Source: Paenibacillus pedocola (lineage in GTDB: Bacteria; Bacillota; Bacilli; Paenibacillales; Paenibacillaceae). Taken from it: a stretch of 64,000 nucleotides of DNA. Numbering within the stretch: the stretch's first letter is position 1; every line of letters begins with the position of its first letter. A program made the position numbers and the translations under genes. The stretch lies in contig NZ_CP134223.1 of NCBI RefSeq assembly GCF_031599675.1, positions 496,001 through 560,000 of the forward strand. Reading direction: 5' to 3'. Below the pieces are notes generated by a model, which was not told the origin of the DNA, made no database searches, and saw nothing but the letters and a program-made list of their open reading frames with translations. Of the stretch, positions 10,102-19,847 are shown one piece after another.

Positions 10102-10317
10102 ATGATTCTAAGTTTTGTGCTATATGCAGTACTCTACCTTTCCTCCGTGATATCAGATCTGTTCCCACTCTATCAGAACAAGCGCACAGCATTTTTTTGG
10201 ATTCTGATAGTGATGGTAGCGAGCTCTTCAGTCTTGACGTTGTTCATAATGTTGGGGGTGAAACTACCCAGTCCGGCGCATTTTCTTGAACAGGCTGTAA
10301 ATGCCGTTATCGGATGA
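10102..10317 (+). CDS. small two-span membrane protein of ger operon (D-subunit type)
   Basis: 71 residues with two clear membrane helices (residues 2-20 and about 32-52) separated by a short charged loop (YQNKR). Proteins of about 70 residues with two spans, encoded inside or beside germinant receptor operons in Bacillus, are known as D subunits and modulate germination. GTGAGGG lies 7 bases before the ATG at 10102; a TTG six bases earlier lacks spacing. It sits between the C and B genes, so it is co-expressed with the receptor. Confidence 0.75.
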   Translation: MILSFVLYAVLYLSSVISDLFPLYQNKRTAFFWILIVMVASSSVLTLFIMLGVKLPSPAHFLEQAVNAVIG

Positions 10318-10348
10318 CAACCATAACCACCTTGAGAGGGAGCCCTTT

Positions 10349-11440
10349 ATGAACAAGGAAGTTATTTCAAGCAAGCAAGGCTATGCTATGATCATGATGT
10401 TTCTAATCGGGAGTGCGATTGTGTTAAGTCAGGGCGTTCAGGCCAAACAGGATGTTTGGCTGGCTTATATTTTCGCAATGGCAATTGCCGTGCCCGTTAA
10501 TCTGATCTATGCAAGACTGCTTGCCATCTTTCCCGGGATGGATCTCTTCGATATTGTGCGCGAAATTTTTGGCAAAGTGACTGGGAGCATCATATCGCTG
10601 CTTTATATGTGGTACGCCTTCCATTTGGGTTCACTGGTGATGCGGAATTTTTCCGAGTTTATTCAAATCATCTCACTGCAGGAAACCCCTCAATATGCTA
10701 TTGTTGCCATCCTGGGCGCCTTTTGCATCTGGTACGTAAAGGCAGGTATCGAAGTGATGGCAAGATGGGCGCGGTTTGTATCCGTTATTGTATTAATTGT
10801 ACTTATGAGCATAGCAGCACTATCCTTAAAAGAAGCGGATTTCTCCAATCTCCAGCCCTTCCTATACAATGGAATTCAGCCCGTTATCAGCAGCGCGTAC
10901 TCTATTTTTTCGTTCCCCTTTGGCGAAACTATTATTTTCACCATGATTTTTTGTAAGGTCAAGAACAAATTTAATGTCTATAAAGTATTTCTGGTTGGTA
11001 TACTGCTGGCTGCGTTTATCCTTATAGTTGCTTCAATCCGAAATATTATTGTGTTAGGTATGGGCACATTGGATATGCTGAACTTCCCTTCTTACGCTGC
11101 AGTGGGCCTCATTAATATCGGGCATTTTCTGCAGAGAATCGAAGTCGTGATATCTGTAGTGTTTCTGTTGACCGGCATTGTCAAAATTGGCGTGTGCTTG
11201 AGCGCGGTATGCAATGGGGCAAACAAAGTTTTTGGCTTGAGGGGTCCTCTGCCGATAGTAGCCCCTATATGTTTTTTAATGATGAATTTGTCTTGCATTA
11301 TCTATAGCAATACGATGGAAATGCTCGAATGGGCATCAGAAGTATATCAGTATTACGCATTCCCGTTTCAGATTATATTGCCAATACTGATTTGGATTTG
11401 TGGAGAATTCCACAGAAGAAAGAAACGGAAGCGGGCTTAA
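10349..11440 (+). CDS. spore germination protein, GerB family (B subunit, APC-like permease fold)
   Basis: 363 residues with about ten hydrophobic spans. The opening NKEVISSKQGYAMIMMFLIG is the usual start of GerAB/YndE-type proteins, which share the amino-acid permease fold and form the germinant-binding subunit. GAGAGGGAG precedes the ATG at 10349. The frame is open further upstream to 10301, but that would overlap the D gene and add polar residues. It is the last gene of the A-C-D-B operon. Confidence 0.92.
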   Translation: MNKEVISSKQGYAMIMMFLIGSAIVLSQGVQAKQDVWLAYIFAMAIAVPVNLIYARLLAIFPGMDLFDIVREIFGKVTGSIISLLYMWYAFHLGSLVMRNFSEFIQIISLQETPQYAIVAILGAFCIWYVKAGIEVMARWARFVSVIVLIVLMSIAALSLKEADFSNLQPFLYNGIQPVISSAYSIFSFPFGETIIFTMIFCKVKNKFNVYKVFLVGILLAAFILIVASIRNIIVLGMGTLDMLNFPSYAAVGLINIGHFLQRIEVVISVVFLLTGIVKIGVCLSAVCNGANKVFGLRGPLPIVAPICFLMMNLSCIIYSNTMEMLEWASEVYQYYAFPFQIILPILIWICGEFHRRKKRKRA

Positions 11441-11702
11441 GCTTCGTCATAATGCCTGAAGGCGATAAGGAGTATCGCTGCTCCGGAACCATATGCCTCA
11501 CGTGCCCCGCTGAAGTGTCCATGCTGCAAGCACCGAATGTTGCTTGTGGTGTTTTGGCATGCTGAATATTCGCCATCCGAAAAATGAGCCCCTAAAACGG
11601 AAATTCGCTACCTTACCCTCAGCCGTGAAGACGGTTACAATAAGCACATAGAGCTGCAAGCGCTTTAAATATAGAAAAAGATTTATCTTGGAGGTCCATA
11701 CG
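11441..11702 (+). promoter_or_regulatory. intergenic region with near-cre site before sugar ABC operon
   Basis: TGCAAGCGCTTTAA at 11655-11668 differs from the catabolite responsive element TGAAAGCGCTTTCA at two positions. It lies about 35 bases before the permease start. A TACAAT hexamer just upstream (11633-11638) could be a -10. CcpA control of a sugar uptake operon would make sense. I see no gene in the rest of the gap and no clear terminator for the ger operon. Confidence 0.4.
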
Positions 11703-12692
11703 ATGGAGAATAAAACAAGCGGCGGCGTAAGTCCGATGAAAAAGCAGCTGATTCCGGCTGTTATCGAAACCGGTTCAGGTCGCAAAAGCTCACTTTGGAA
11801 AAGGCTGCTTGCCCAAAGGCATCTGCAGACAATGGCTTTGCTTGGCGTGGTCTGGATGATTATTTTTAACTACATTCCGATGTACGGGCTGATCATTTCC
11901 TTCAAGGATTATAACATCGTCAAGTCGATCGCTGAGGCTCCCTGGGTAGGACTTGACCACTTCAGAGAATTCTTGGATGATGAGGACTTGCGGAACGTGA
12001 TTAAGAATACACTCGGCATCAGCTTGATCAAGCTGCTCATCGGATTTCCGCTGCCGATTATCTTCGCCCTGTTTCTTAATGAGGTCCGTTCCCTCCGCTA
12101 CAAAAAGACGATTCAGACCATTTCCTATCTGCCGCATTTCCTGTCCTGGGTTGTTCTGGGCGGTATCCTTGCTACCTGGCTGGCGGATGTGGGAATTATC
12201 AACAATATCCTGCTGGCGCTGAATGTGATTGACAAGCCGATTACCTATTTGGCTGAACCGAGCTACTTCTGGACCATTATTATTACCTCCGACATTTGGA
12301 AGGAGCTTGGCTGGTCGGCCATTATTTATCTGGCGGCGATCTCCGGGGTATCTCCTGAAATGTATGAAGCGGCTACGATTGACGGGGCCGGGCGTTTTCA
12401 GAAAATGTGGTTTGTGACGCTGCCGTCCATCCGCTCGACAATCAGCATCCTGTTTATTCTGGCGGTCAGCGGTGTGCTGAACTCCAACTTTGATCAGATC
12501 CTGGTGCTCCGCAACTCACTGAACGACAGTGCCAGTAATGTAATTGACTATTATATCTACTATACAGGGATTGTTTCCAACCGCTTCTCCTATTCTGCGG
12601 CGGTCACCTTGATAAAAGCGGTCATAGCATTGATTCTGCTGCTGATTGCCAACCAGGTATCCAAAAAAATCAACGACACGTCGCTGTTCTAG
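11703..12692 (+). CDS. sugar ABC transporter permease 1 (LplB/YteP-like)
   Basis: 329 residues with six membrane spans and the binding-protein-dependent permease signature (EAATIDGAGRFQKMWFVTLP) near residue 225. The N-terminal PMYGLIISFKDYNIV is typical of LplB/YteP permeases that import oligosaccharides from polysaccharide breakdown. GGAGGT lies 7 bases before the ATG. It forms an operon with a second permease and a lipoprotein. No ATPase is encoded here, so a shared MsmX-type ATPase elsewhere is likely. Confidence 0.92.
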   Translation: MENKTSGGVSPMKKQLIPAVIETGSGRKSSLWKRLLAQRHLQTMALLGVVWMIIFNYIPMYGLIISFKDYNIVKSIAEAPWVGLDHFREFLDDEDLRNVIKNTLGISLIKLLIGFPLPIIFALFLNEVRSLRYKKTIQTISYLPHFLSWVVLGGILATWLADVGIINNILLALNVIDKPITYLAEPSYFWTIIITSDIWKELGWSAIIYLAAISGVSPEMYEAATIDGAGRFQKMWFVTLPSIRSTISILFILAVSGVLNSNFDQILVLRNSLNDSASNVIDYYIYYTGIVSNRFSYSAAVTLIKAVIALILLLIANQVSKKINDTSLF

Positions 12693-12711
12693 AAGAAGGA
12701 GGATCTATACC

Positions 12712-13602
12712 ATGTTTTCTCTCAAACGCAAAACGACAGGCGAGGCTCTATTCGATATCGCCAACAATCTGGTTATGCTGTGTATCTGCTTCATTACCTT
12801 ATATCCGATCTGGTACGTGCTGATCAACGCCTTCAACGACGGAAACGATGCCATGCTGGGCGGGATCTACTGGTGGCCCCGCATGTTTACCCTAAAGAAC
12901 TTCGATGCTGTATTTGCCAGTCCCGGCATTATGACGGCCATGGGCATTACGGTGGCCAAGACAGTCCTAGGCGTACTGGTGCACGTGTTCTTCACAGCGA
13001 TGGTAGCTTATGCGCTATCCCGCAAAGGCCTGATCGGCGGCAAGCTCTACATTCTGCTCGGTACGATTACGCTGTTCTTCAACGGGGGACTGATTCCGAC
13101 GTTTCTGCTGAACCGGGATCTTCACCTGCTCGATAATTTCCTGGTCTATATTATTCCGGTAATGTTCAGCTTCTTCGATCTGATTATCTTCATGACCTTC
13201 TTCCGGGAAATTCCCGAGGGACTTGAGGAAGCGGCGCGGATTGACGGCGCCAACGACTGGTCGATTTTCCTCCGGGTGGTGCTTCCGGTTTCCATGCCGG
13301 TCATTGCGACGATTGCCCTCTTCCACGGGGTGTATCAATGGAATGATTATTTTTCCGGAATTATCTATATCAATAACCCGGACCTGCAGCCGATCCAGAC
13401 CTATCTGTTCCGGGTAGTGGCCCAGTCCAGCTCCAACCAGATGATGGTCGCCGTGCAGGGCAGCAGCGTTACGAAGACCGTAACCTCGCAGTCCATCAAG
13501 CTGGCCACAATGGTAGTGACTACCCTGCCGATTGTGTTCGTCTATCCGTTCCTGCAGCGCTATTTCGTAAAAGGCATGATGATCGGCTCGATCAAAGGCT
13601 GA
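12712..13602 (+). CDS. sugar ABC transporter permease 2 (YtcP-like)
   Basis: 296 residues with six membrane spans and the EAA signature EEAARIDGANDWSIFLRVVLP. The ending FVKGMMIGSIKG is the standard C-terminus of YtcP/YesQ-type permeases. AAGGAGG lies 9 bases before the ATG at 12712, 19 bases after the first permease stop. It pairs with the first permease to form the membrane channel. Confidence 0.93.
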   Translation: MFSLKRKTTGEALFDIANNLVMLCICFITLYPIWYVLINAFNDGNDAMLGGIYWWPRMFTLKNFDAVFASPGIMTAMGITVAKTVLGVLVHVFFTAMVAYALSRKGLIGGKLYILLGTITLFFNGGLIPTFLLNRDLHLLDNFLVYIIPVMFSFFDLIIFMTFFREIPEGLEEAARIDGANDWSIFLRVVLPVSMPVIATIALFHGVYQWNDYFSGIIYINNPDLQPIQTYLFRVVAQSSSNQMMVAVQGSSVTKTVTSQSIKLATMVVTTLPIVFVYPFLQRYFVKGMMIGSIKG

Positions 13603-13702
13603 TTAGCAGCCGTCTAACACAGGGTAACTCCTCCGGAGTCAGCATAGGGCCGGTTCCGGGGTTGAGCTTATAATTAACATTTTAGAAAAGGGGTAAATAA
13701 GC

Positions 13703-15403
13703 ATGGGCATGAAACGCAAGCCAAAATCAATGGTGCTGCTGCTCTTGGGGCTAATGCTGGCTTTCTCGGCGTCAGGCTGTTCAAGCAACAACAATGCCGG
13801 TGGCAATGCCAACGAAAATAAGGGGAACAGCAATACGCCGGCTGCAACAGCGGAGGCTTCCACAGAACCTACAGCCGCAGCCGTATCGGCAGATGAGCCG
13901 GGCTGGAAAAGCGACACTTCACCAATTACCTTCGACTGGTATCTGAATTTCTCCTGGTTTCCTAATAAATGGGGTGTAGATCCTACTTCGCAATATGTAA
14001 CGAAAAAGACCGGCGTTAACATTAACTTTATCGTGCCAGCCGGCAATGAGAATGAAAAGCTGAACACCATGATTGCTTCCGGACAGCTGCCTGACTTCAT
14101 TACACTCGGCTTCTGGGAAGATGCCATCAAGAAAATGATTGAAGGCGACATGGTGCTTCCGCTCAACAAGCTGGCGGATGAATATGATCCGTACTTCTAC
14201 AAGGTTTCCGATAAAGATAAGCTCGGCTGGTATACTCAGGAGGACGGCAATGTATATGGCTATCCTAACTCTTCTTCTTCACCGGCAGACTATGAAAAAT
14301 ACGGTGCGAACTATGTATCCAACCAGACCTTCGTAGTCCGCAAGGATATTTATGAAGCTATTGGCAGCCCGGATATGCGTACACCGGAAGGCTTCCTGAA
14401 CGCACTGAAAATGGCTCAGGAGAAATTCCCGGAAGTGAACGGCCAGCCGCTGATTCCACTCGGTTTGCATGAGTTCACAGAGAACGGTAATGACTCCCTG
14501 GAAGGCTACCTGCAGAACTTCCTGGCGATCCCATGGCAAAAAGACGGAAAGGTGTATGAACGCGAAACCGATCCTGAATTTGTCCGCTGGATGAAGACAC
14601 TCCGCCAGGCGAATGAAGACGGTCTGCTAGCCAAAGACATCTTTATCGACAAACGTGCACAAATGGAAGAAAAAATCGCGCAAGGCCGGTATTTTGCAAT
14701 GCTGTACCAACGTACTGACTTTGCCTCCCAGCTCGGTACGATTTTCCAGAAGAATCCTGAACAGACCTATATTGCTGTAGACGGACCTTCCAATGCGGCG
14801 CTGGATCAGCCGACACTGAACGGCCCTGGGATCTCCGGCTGGACCGTCACGCTGATCTCCAAGAATGTAAAAGATAAAGCACGCGCGATCAAATTCCTCA
14901 GCTATCTGAACAGTGAGGAAGGAAATAAAGACTTGTATCTGGGCGAAAAAGGCGTCAGCTATGATACAATTGACGGGAAGGACCAATTTCTTCCTGAGGC
15001 ATTTGCTCTGATGAACAGTGACCGTGCGGCATTTGATAAGAAATACGGATCTTCCTTCACTTTCTGGATGATGCAGAACACGAATATTACCGATCAATGG
15101 GCGCCTAAATCGGTAGAACCGTTCAAACAGCTGGAAGACTGGACACGCGGTAAAGCGATCAACACCTCCGAGTTCCAGTTGATTGACCCTACCGGCAACT
15201 CACCGGAAGGTATTATCGCTACCAAGCTGAAGAACCTTCGCGGTAAAACGTTCCCGAAACTGCTGATGGCCTCCTCTGATGCCGAATTCGACAAGATCTG
15301 GAGTGAATATCTCGCGAAGAAAGACAAGGAAGGCTTTGCTACCTTCGATGCATACAGACAGAATAAATATCAGGAAAACAAAAAGAAACTCGGCATGGAA
15401 TAG
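13703..15403 (+). CDS. extracellular solute-binding lipoprotein of sugar ABC transporter
   Basis: 566 residues. The signal peptide ends in the lipobox ASGC (C26), followed by a low-complexity Asn/Gly/Ala/Thr tether and a large family-1-type binding domain (ITFDWYLNFSWFPNKWG onward). The length (about 560) matches LipO/YtcQ-type proteins that bind oligosaccharides of plant or microbial polysaccharides. AAGGGGT precedes the ATG. It is the last gene of the transporter operon and is followed by a strong terminator. Confidence 0.92.
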   Translation: MGMKRKPKSMVLLLLGLMLAFSASGCSSNNNAGGNANENKGNSNTPAATAEASTEPTAAAVSADEPGWKSDTSPITFDWYLNFSWFPNKWGVDPTSQYVTKKTGVNINFIVPAGNENEKLNTMIASGQLPDFITLGFWEDAIKKMIEGDMVLPLNKLADEYDPYFYKVSDKDKLGWYTQEDGNVYGYPNSSSSPADYEKYGANYVSNQTFVVRKDIYEAIGSPDMRTPEGFLNALKMAQEKFPEVNGQPLIPLGLHEFTENGNDSLEGYLQNFLAIPWQKDGKVYERETDPEFVRWMKTLRQANEDGLLAKDIFIDKRAQMEEKIAQGRYFAMLYQRTDFASQLGTIFQKNPEQTYIAVDGPSNAALDQPTLNGPGISGWTVTLISKNVKDKARAIKFLSYLNSEEGNKDLYLGEKGVSYDTIDGKDQFLPEAFALMNSDRAAFDKKYGSSFTFWMMQNTNITDQWAPKSVEPFKQLEDWTRGKAINTSEFQLIDPTGNSPEGIIATKLKNLRGKTFPKLLMASSDAEFDKIWSEYLAKKDKEGFATFDAYRQNKYQENKKKLGME

Positions 15404-15412
15404 TATAGATTA

Positions 15413-15450
15413 AGCCCAATTGCCCGCTGACCGCGGGCTTTTGGGTTGTT
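15413..15450 (+). terminator. intrinsic terminator after solute-binding lipoprotein gene
   Basis: GCCCGC and GCGGGC pair around TGACC, with an outer CCCAA/TTGGG stem, followed by a T-rich run. It lies 10 bases after the stop. Confidence 0.8.
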
Positions 15451-15500
15451 TTCTTCTATATATGTAATTGCAGGACCGATGCAATAACGGGAGAGTGTGT

Positions 15501-17396
15501 ATGCGTAAACGGACAAGAGAGCTTTGGAATTCTTTCAGCTACTGGTGGGGGCGCAGATCGCTGCAGAGCAGGCTGGTCGCCGCGTATATTTTTATCATCC
15601 TCGGCCCGAGTCTGCTCGTCTCCGTGTATTCCTTCAGGACGATCAACAATACGTATGTCCGTGATGCTGTGGACAAGAACAACTACCTCCTGCAGATGGA
15701 GAAGCTGCATATCGTCAATCAGATTGAAGTGATGGAGCGGGCGGCCCAGATGGCCGATTCTGATAAAGTGGTTCAGAATTATCTGATGAATGAAGTCGAT
15801 CCTCCGCTGGGCGAGCTAATTGATTTTAATAATACGACATACATGACTTTAAACCGCATCCAGGTCATTAATCCGAGTATTGAGCATCTGCGCCTATATT
15901 CTCCAAGTCTCAATATGTATGAAATCTGGCCGATTATTTTTCGCGAAAGCCGGGTTTCGGCTGAACCCTGGTTCCAGAAGGCTCTTGAGCTGGGGGAGCG
16001 GGAGATGTGGATATTCCAGAATAATGATCCGGATCTCATGGAGCGTTCTACGAATCCGATGACAGAGGAGCAGCCAAAAGTATCTTTGATAAGGGAAATC
16101 AATGTTCCGGCCGGTCACCATATAGGGATGATTCAAGTCGATATGATGCTGAATAACTTCACCCCCAAAACCTATACAGATGTGCGGGACAATCAGTCGC
16201 AGATGTTCATTGCAGACAGCGAGCTGCGGCTGTTTACACGTACAGACCATTCGTTCACCGAGAATAGTCCGCAGCTGGAGAGCGCCATTGCTGAGCGGCT
16301 GAAGATCTATCAGAAGACCGGTGAGTGGAATATTGACTATAAAGAGGGCGGGAAATCCTTTCTGCTGATTCATGCACCACTGGACCGGATCGGTGCCTCG
16401 CTGCTTAATGTCGTATCTATGGAAGATGTAATGAAGCGTATCTCTCATACCCGCAACCTGCTGATCGGCGCCAACATCGGCTTTATTTTTCTGCTAACCG
16501 CTATTGCTTATGTAATGAATGCATTTATCCTGAAAAATCTGCGCCGTTTAACCGAAACGATGAAGAAGGTGCGCAAGGGAGAGACTTACACAGGGATCAC
16601 GATCCGCGGAGGCGGAGAGGTGGGAGAGCTGGCGCATCATTTCTCCAAGCTGATGAATACCATTAATACCCTGGTGGCTCAGGCTGTCTACAAGCAGGCG
16701 CTTTCGAAGGAAGCCGAGCTGCGCACACTGCATAACCAGATTGATGCCCATTTTCTGTACAATACGCTGGAGAATATCAAGATGCTTGCGGAGATTGAGG
16801 ACCAGCGGACCATCTCGGATGCCTTGACCTGGCTGGGCGGCATGATGCGTTATAACTTCAAATGGTCCGGCGAATATGTGAAGCTGCGGGATGAAATCCG
16901 CCATATTCAAAATTATATCGAAATTATGAATATCCGCTTTGAACACCCCATCCGTCTGGAGTTGAATATAGAGAATGCTTACCTGGAAGTGGAAGTACTG
17001 AAAATGTCGCTGCAGCCGATCGTTGAGAACAGTGTGAAGCATGCCTGGACTACCGGCGGAGAGGAGCTCACCGGCCGCACCATCCGTATCGATGTGACAG
17101 AAGCAGAGGGAGATCTGTTTATCCTGATCCGTGATAATGGCCTGGGGCTAACACCGGAACGGCTGGCCGCTCTGCATGAGGCGATTTACGCCAGGGAAGA
17201 GGAAAGTCAGGAGTTCTCCGGTTCCGGAACCGGGGGCTATAAGGCCGGGGGGATCGGTCTCAGAAATGTCCATCAGCGGCTGCAGCTGTTCTATGGCGAG
17301 GCTTACGGACTGGAGCTGCAAAGTGAGCCGGGGCAATGGACTACGGTATTCATGACGCTGCCTAAAGTACTTTTGACGGGGGATAAAAGTTCATGA
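15501..17396 (+). CDS. sensor histidine kinase, YesM-like
   Basis: 631 residues. There is one membrane helix at about 25-45, a large extracellular sensor domain, a second helix at about 318-340, a HAMP domain, and a HisKA_7 region with the phospho-acceptor in NQIDAHFLYNTLENIKMLAE. The ATPase follows (LQPIVENSVKHAW, then DNGLGL and GIGLRNVHQRL). GGGAGAG precedes the ATG at 15501; an upstream in-frame TTG at 15468 has none. It overlaps the response regulator gene by four bases. Such pairs usually sense extracellular sugars and switch on the neighbouring transporter. Confidence 0.93.
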   Translation: MRKRTRELWNSFSYWWGRRSLQSRLVAAYIFIILGPSLLVSVYSFRTINNTYVRDAVDKNNYLLQMEKLHIVNQIEVMERAAQMADSDKVVQNYLMNEVDPPLGELIDFNNTTYMTLNRIQVINPSIEHLRLYSPSLNMYEIWPIIFRESRVSAEPWFQKALELGEREMWIFQNNDPDLMERSTNPMTEEQPKVSLIREINVPAGHHIGMIQVDMMLNNFTPKTYTDVRDNQSQMFIADSELRLFTRTDHSFTENSPQLESAIAERLKIYQKTGEWNIDYKEGGKSFLLIHAPLDRIGASLLNVVSMEDVMKRISHTRNLLIGANIGFIFLLTAIAYVMNAFILKNLRRLTETMKKVRKGETYTGITIRGGGEVGELAHHFSKLMNTINTLVAQAVYKQALSKEAELRTLHNQIDAHFLYNTLENIKMLAEIEDQRTISDALTWLGGMMRYNFKWSGEYVKLRDEIRHIQNYIEIMNIRFEHPIRLELNIENAYLEVEVLKMSLQPIVENSVKHAWTTGGEELTGRTIRIDVTEAEGDLFILIRDNGLGLTPERLAALHEAIYAREEESQEFSGSGTGGYKAGGIGLRNVHQRLQLFYGEAYGLELQSEPGQWTTVFMTLPKVLLTGDKSS

Positions 17397-18985
17397 AGAA
17401 ACTTCTGATTGTAGATGATGAGAGAATGATCCGCCAAGGTCTGAAGGCGATGATTGAAAGGGAATATCCGTCCCTCTACAGCATAGCACTGGCCGGCAAT
17501 GGCGCGGAGGCACTGGAGCTGTTCCGGCAGGAGCCCAAAGATATCATCATTACAGATATCCGAATGCCGGTCATGGATGGCATTACCCTGCTGGAGCACC
17601 TGTCTGCGGAGTCCGCACCCGGTAAGGGTCCGGCTGTGGTTATCCTGAGCGGCCATGATGATTTTGAATATGCCAAAAGCGCGATCCGCCACCGGGTCAA
17701 GGATTATCTGCTGAAGCCGATCCGCCGTGAAGAGCTGTTCGAAACGCTGGAGCAGATTTACCTGGAGCGTAGTGGGAAAGAGCAGGAGTCCGGCGTACAG
17801 CAGCTGGAGCAGGAAACAGAGGGGTACCGCAAGGAGCTGCGTGCCACCCGTCTGCAGCGGCTGCTGCTGCTGCAGGATGTACAGCCGTCACCGGAACAGC
17901 AGGAGGAGCTGGGCCGTCTGCAGCTTCCTTTTACAGTGGGCGTACTGAATTATTATTATAACGACGGTACACGGATGAAGCCGGGTGAGGTTCAGGGGTT
18001 GCTTGAACGGCTGTCCGGGCCGCTGGAGGAGCATTTCAGTGAAATTTTGACGGATTGGGAAGGGAAGCTGGTCCTGGTCGGCAGCGGCAGGGATCGTTTC
18101 CGGAACCTCTACCGGCTGGCGGAGGCGAAGGAAATTAAGGGTCTGCTTATTGGGGTTGCTGAGGCAGGACACAGCCCCGGGGAGTTCCAGAGCTGCTATA
18201 AGCAAGCCTGCCGCGCACTGCAGTATACCTTCCTGTCGCCGCAGGCGAGCTTTATGGATTATGCCAGTATCCGGGTGGGCCGGCGCAGCTTTCCCTCTCC
18301 GGATGAGGAGCTGCGCAAGCTGCTTAATATGCTGGGTACCGAGCGTGAAAAAGAACTCAAAAGCCTGCTGGGCACTATTTTTCATACGGAGCATTTGCCG
18401 CACTTGGATTTGGCTTACCTGGAGAGTGTCGCGCGGAGCATGAACGAACGTGTGCTGGATGAGGTGTTCCGGGTACACGGGGAGGCTTCCGTAGAGGTGC
18501 TTAAGCTGTATCGTACCGTCGGCGACTTGTACAATTACCGCCATTTTCATGATTATTACCGCGCATTGGAGCATTTGCTCATTAGTGTGAACGATTATAT
18601 TATTGGGATAAGATCCGCACATACCGAACATGCCGATATGGAAGCAGCACTGGCTTATATTGAGGAGCATTATGCCCGCCCGCTGAATATGGCGATGGTC
18701 AGCAACTATGTGTCGCTTAGCTACTCCTATTTCAGTGAGGCGTTTAAGGCCTATACCGGAGAGAGCTTTGTCGTATATTTGAAAAAAGTGCGCATCCGCC
18801 ATGCGAAAGAGCTGCTGTCGTCCAGCCGCATGAAGCTGTCGGGAGTGTCGGAAGCCGTCGGATTCGAGAACAGCAAGCAGTTCACCCGTGTGTTCAAGGA
18901 ATTGGAAGGAATCTCTCCCGGAGAGTACCGGGCGAAACTGCTGGATCCCGGGTCCATTCGTCCGGAAGATAAGGAATTCTATTGA
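17393..18985 (+). CDS. response regulator with AraC-type DNA-binding domain, YesN-like
   Basis: 530 residues. An N-terminal receiver domain has D8/D9, the phospho-acceptor D55 (IIITDIRMPVMDG) and K at about 107. A long linker region follows, then two helix-turn-helix motifs at the C-terminus (ending AVGFENSKQFTRVFKELEGISPGEYR). It is translationally coupled to the kinase. The likely target is the sugar transporter operon just upstream. Confidence 0.94.
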   Translation: MKKLLIVDDERMIRQGLKAMIEREYPSLYSIALAGNGAEALELFRQEPKDIIITDIRMPVMDGITLLEHLSAESAPGKGPAVVILSGHDDFEYAKSAIRHRVKDYLLKPIRREELFETLEQIYLERSGKEQESGVQQLEQETEGYRKELRATRLQRLLLLQDVQPSPEQQEELGRLQLPFTVGVLNYYYNDGTRMKPGEVQGLLERLSGPLEEHFSEILTDWEGKLVLVGSGRDRFRNLYRLAEAKEIKGLLIGVAEAGHSPGEFQSCYKQACRALQYTFLSPQASFMDYASIRVGRRSFPSPDEELRKLLNMLGTEREKELKSLLGTIFHTEHLPHLDLAYLESVARSMNERVLDEVFRVHGEASVEVLKLYRTVGDLYNYRHFHDYYRALEHLLISVNDYIIGIRSAHTEHADMEAALAYIEEHYARPLNMAMVSNYVSLSYSYFSEAFKAYTGESFVVYLKKVRIRHAKELLSSSRMKLSGVSEAVGFENSKQFTRVFKELEGISPGEYRAKLLDPGSIRPEDKEFY

Positions 18986-19014
18986 TTAAGGCTTGATCGT
19001 TTGGGGGATGGAAA

Positions 19015-19818
19015 GTGGAAGAAGTGCAGGGTAATTTGATTACGGTAGAGACCTTAGCGGCCGATTTCCGCAGGTTAGGGGTGCAGGAGGGCATGACGCT
19101 ACTGCTGCACTCCTCGTTTAAATCGCTTGGCCAGTGGGTGGCCGGCGGTCCGGTGGCAGTAATTCTGGCTCTGGAGGAGGTGCTCGGCGCAGAGGGGACG
19201 CTGGTTATGCCGACACACTCCTCCGATTTGACCGATCCGGCAGGGTGGAGTAATCCTCCGGTGCCGGAGGCCTGGTGGCAGACAATCCGGGAACAGATGC
19301 CGGCCTATGATCCGGATATGACCCTGCTGCGGGGAATGGGCATTATTCCCGATACCTTCCGCAAGCAGCAGGGGGTTAGACGCAGCAGCCATCCGGTCCA
19401 TTCTTTTGCCGCTTGGGGGAAGCACCGGGATAAGATTACCAGCGGGCATGAGCTGGAGTTCGCCTTCGGGGAGCATTCCCCGCTGGCCAGGATCTATGAT
19501 CTGAACGGAAGCGTACTGCTGCTGGGCGTAAATAGTCTGAACAACACCTCTCTTCATCTGGCGGAGTACCGGGCTGATTATGCGGGGAAGCAGGAAGTGA
19601 CTGCCGGTGCGCCCATGCTGGTGGGAGGAGCCAGGGAGTGGGTGCAGTTCAGGGATCTGAACTGGAATTCCGATGACTTTGCGGAGATTGGTGAAGACTT
19701 TGACCGGGAGACAGGCCGGATAACCCATGGTAACGTTGCAGCTTCAGCAGCACAGCTGATCCCGCAGCGGGAGATCGTAGATTATGCGGCAGGCTGGCTG
19801 GCACGGAAGCGGAAATAG
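19015..19818 (+). CDS. AAC(3)-family N-acetyltransferase
   Basis: 267 residues, the normal length for the aminoglycoside N3-acetyltransferase fold. Landmarks are LLLHSSFKSLG near the start, RSSHPVHSFAAWG (about residues 123-135), and SPLARIYDLNGSVLLLGV with NTSLHLAEYRADY, the CoA and active-site region. It begins with GTG at 19015 behind GGGGGATGG. Proteins like this transfer acetyl from acetyl-CoA to an amine. Many chromosomal members do not confer aminoglycoside resistance, so a drug phenotype should not be assumed. Confidence 0.88.
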   Translation: MEEVQGNLITVETLAADFRRLGVQEGMTLLLHSSFKSLGQWVAGGPVAVILALEEVLGAEGTLVMPTHSSDLTDPAGWSNPPVPEAWWQTIREQMPAYDPDMTLLRGMGIIPDTFRKQQGVRRSSHPVHSFAAWGKHRDKITSGHELEFAFGEHSPLARIYDLNGSVLLLGVNSLNNTSLHLAEYRADYAGKQEVTAGAPMLVGGAREWVQFRDLNWNSDDFAEIGEDFDRETGRITHGNVAASAAQLIPQREIVDYAAGWLARKRK

Positions 19819-19847
19819 CTAAGACCTGAAAAGGAGAGAGCTGAGTT

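Noticed and set aside
19015..19818. Aminoglycoside resistance gene
   Set aside because: The fold is AAC(3)-like, but no resistance context or mobile element is present. Many chromosomal relatives act on other amines.
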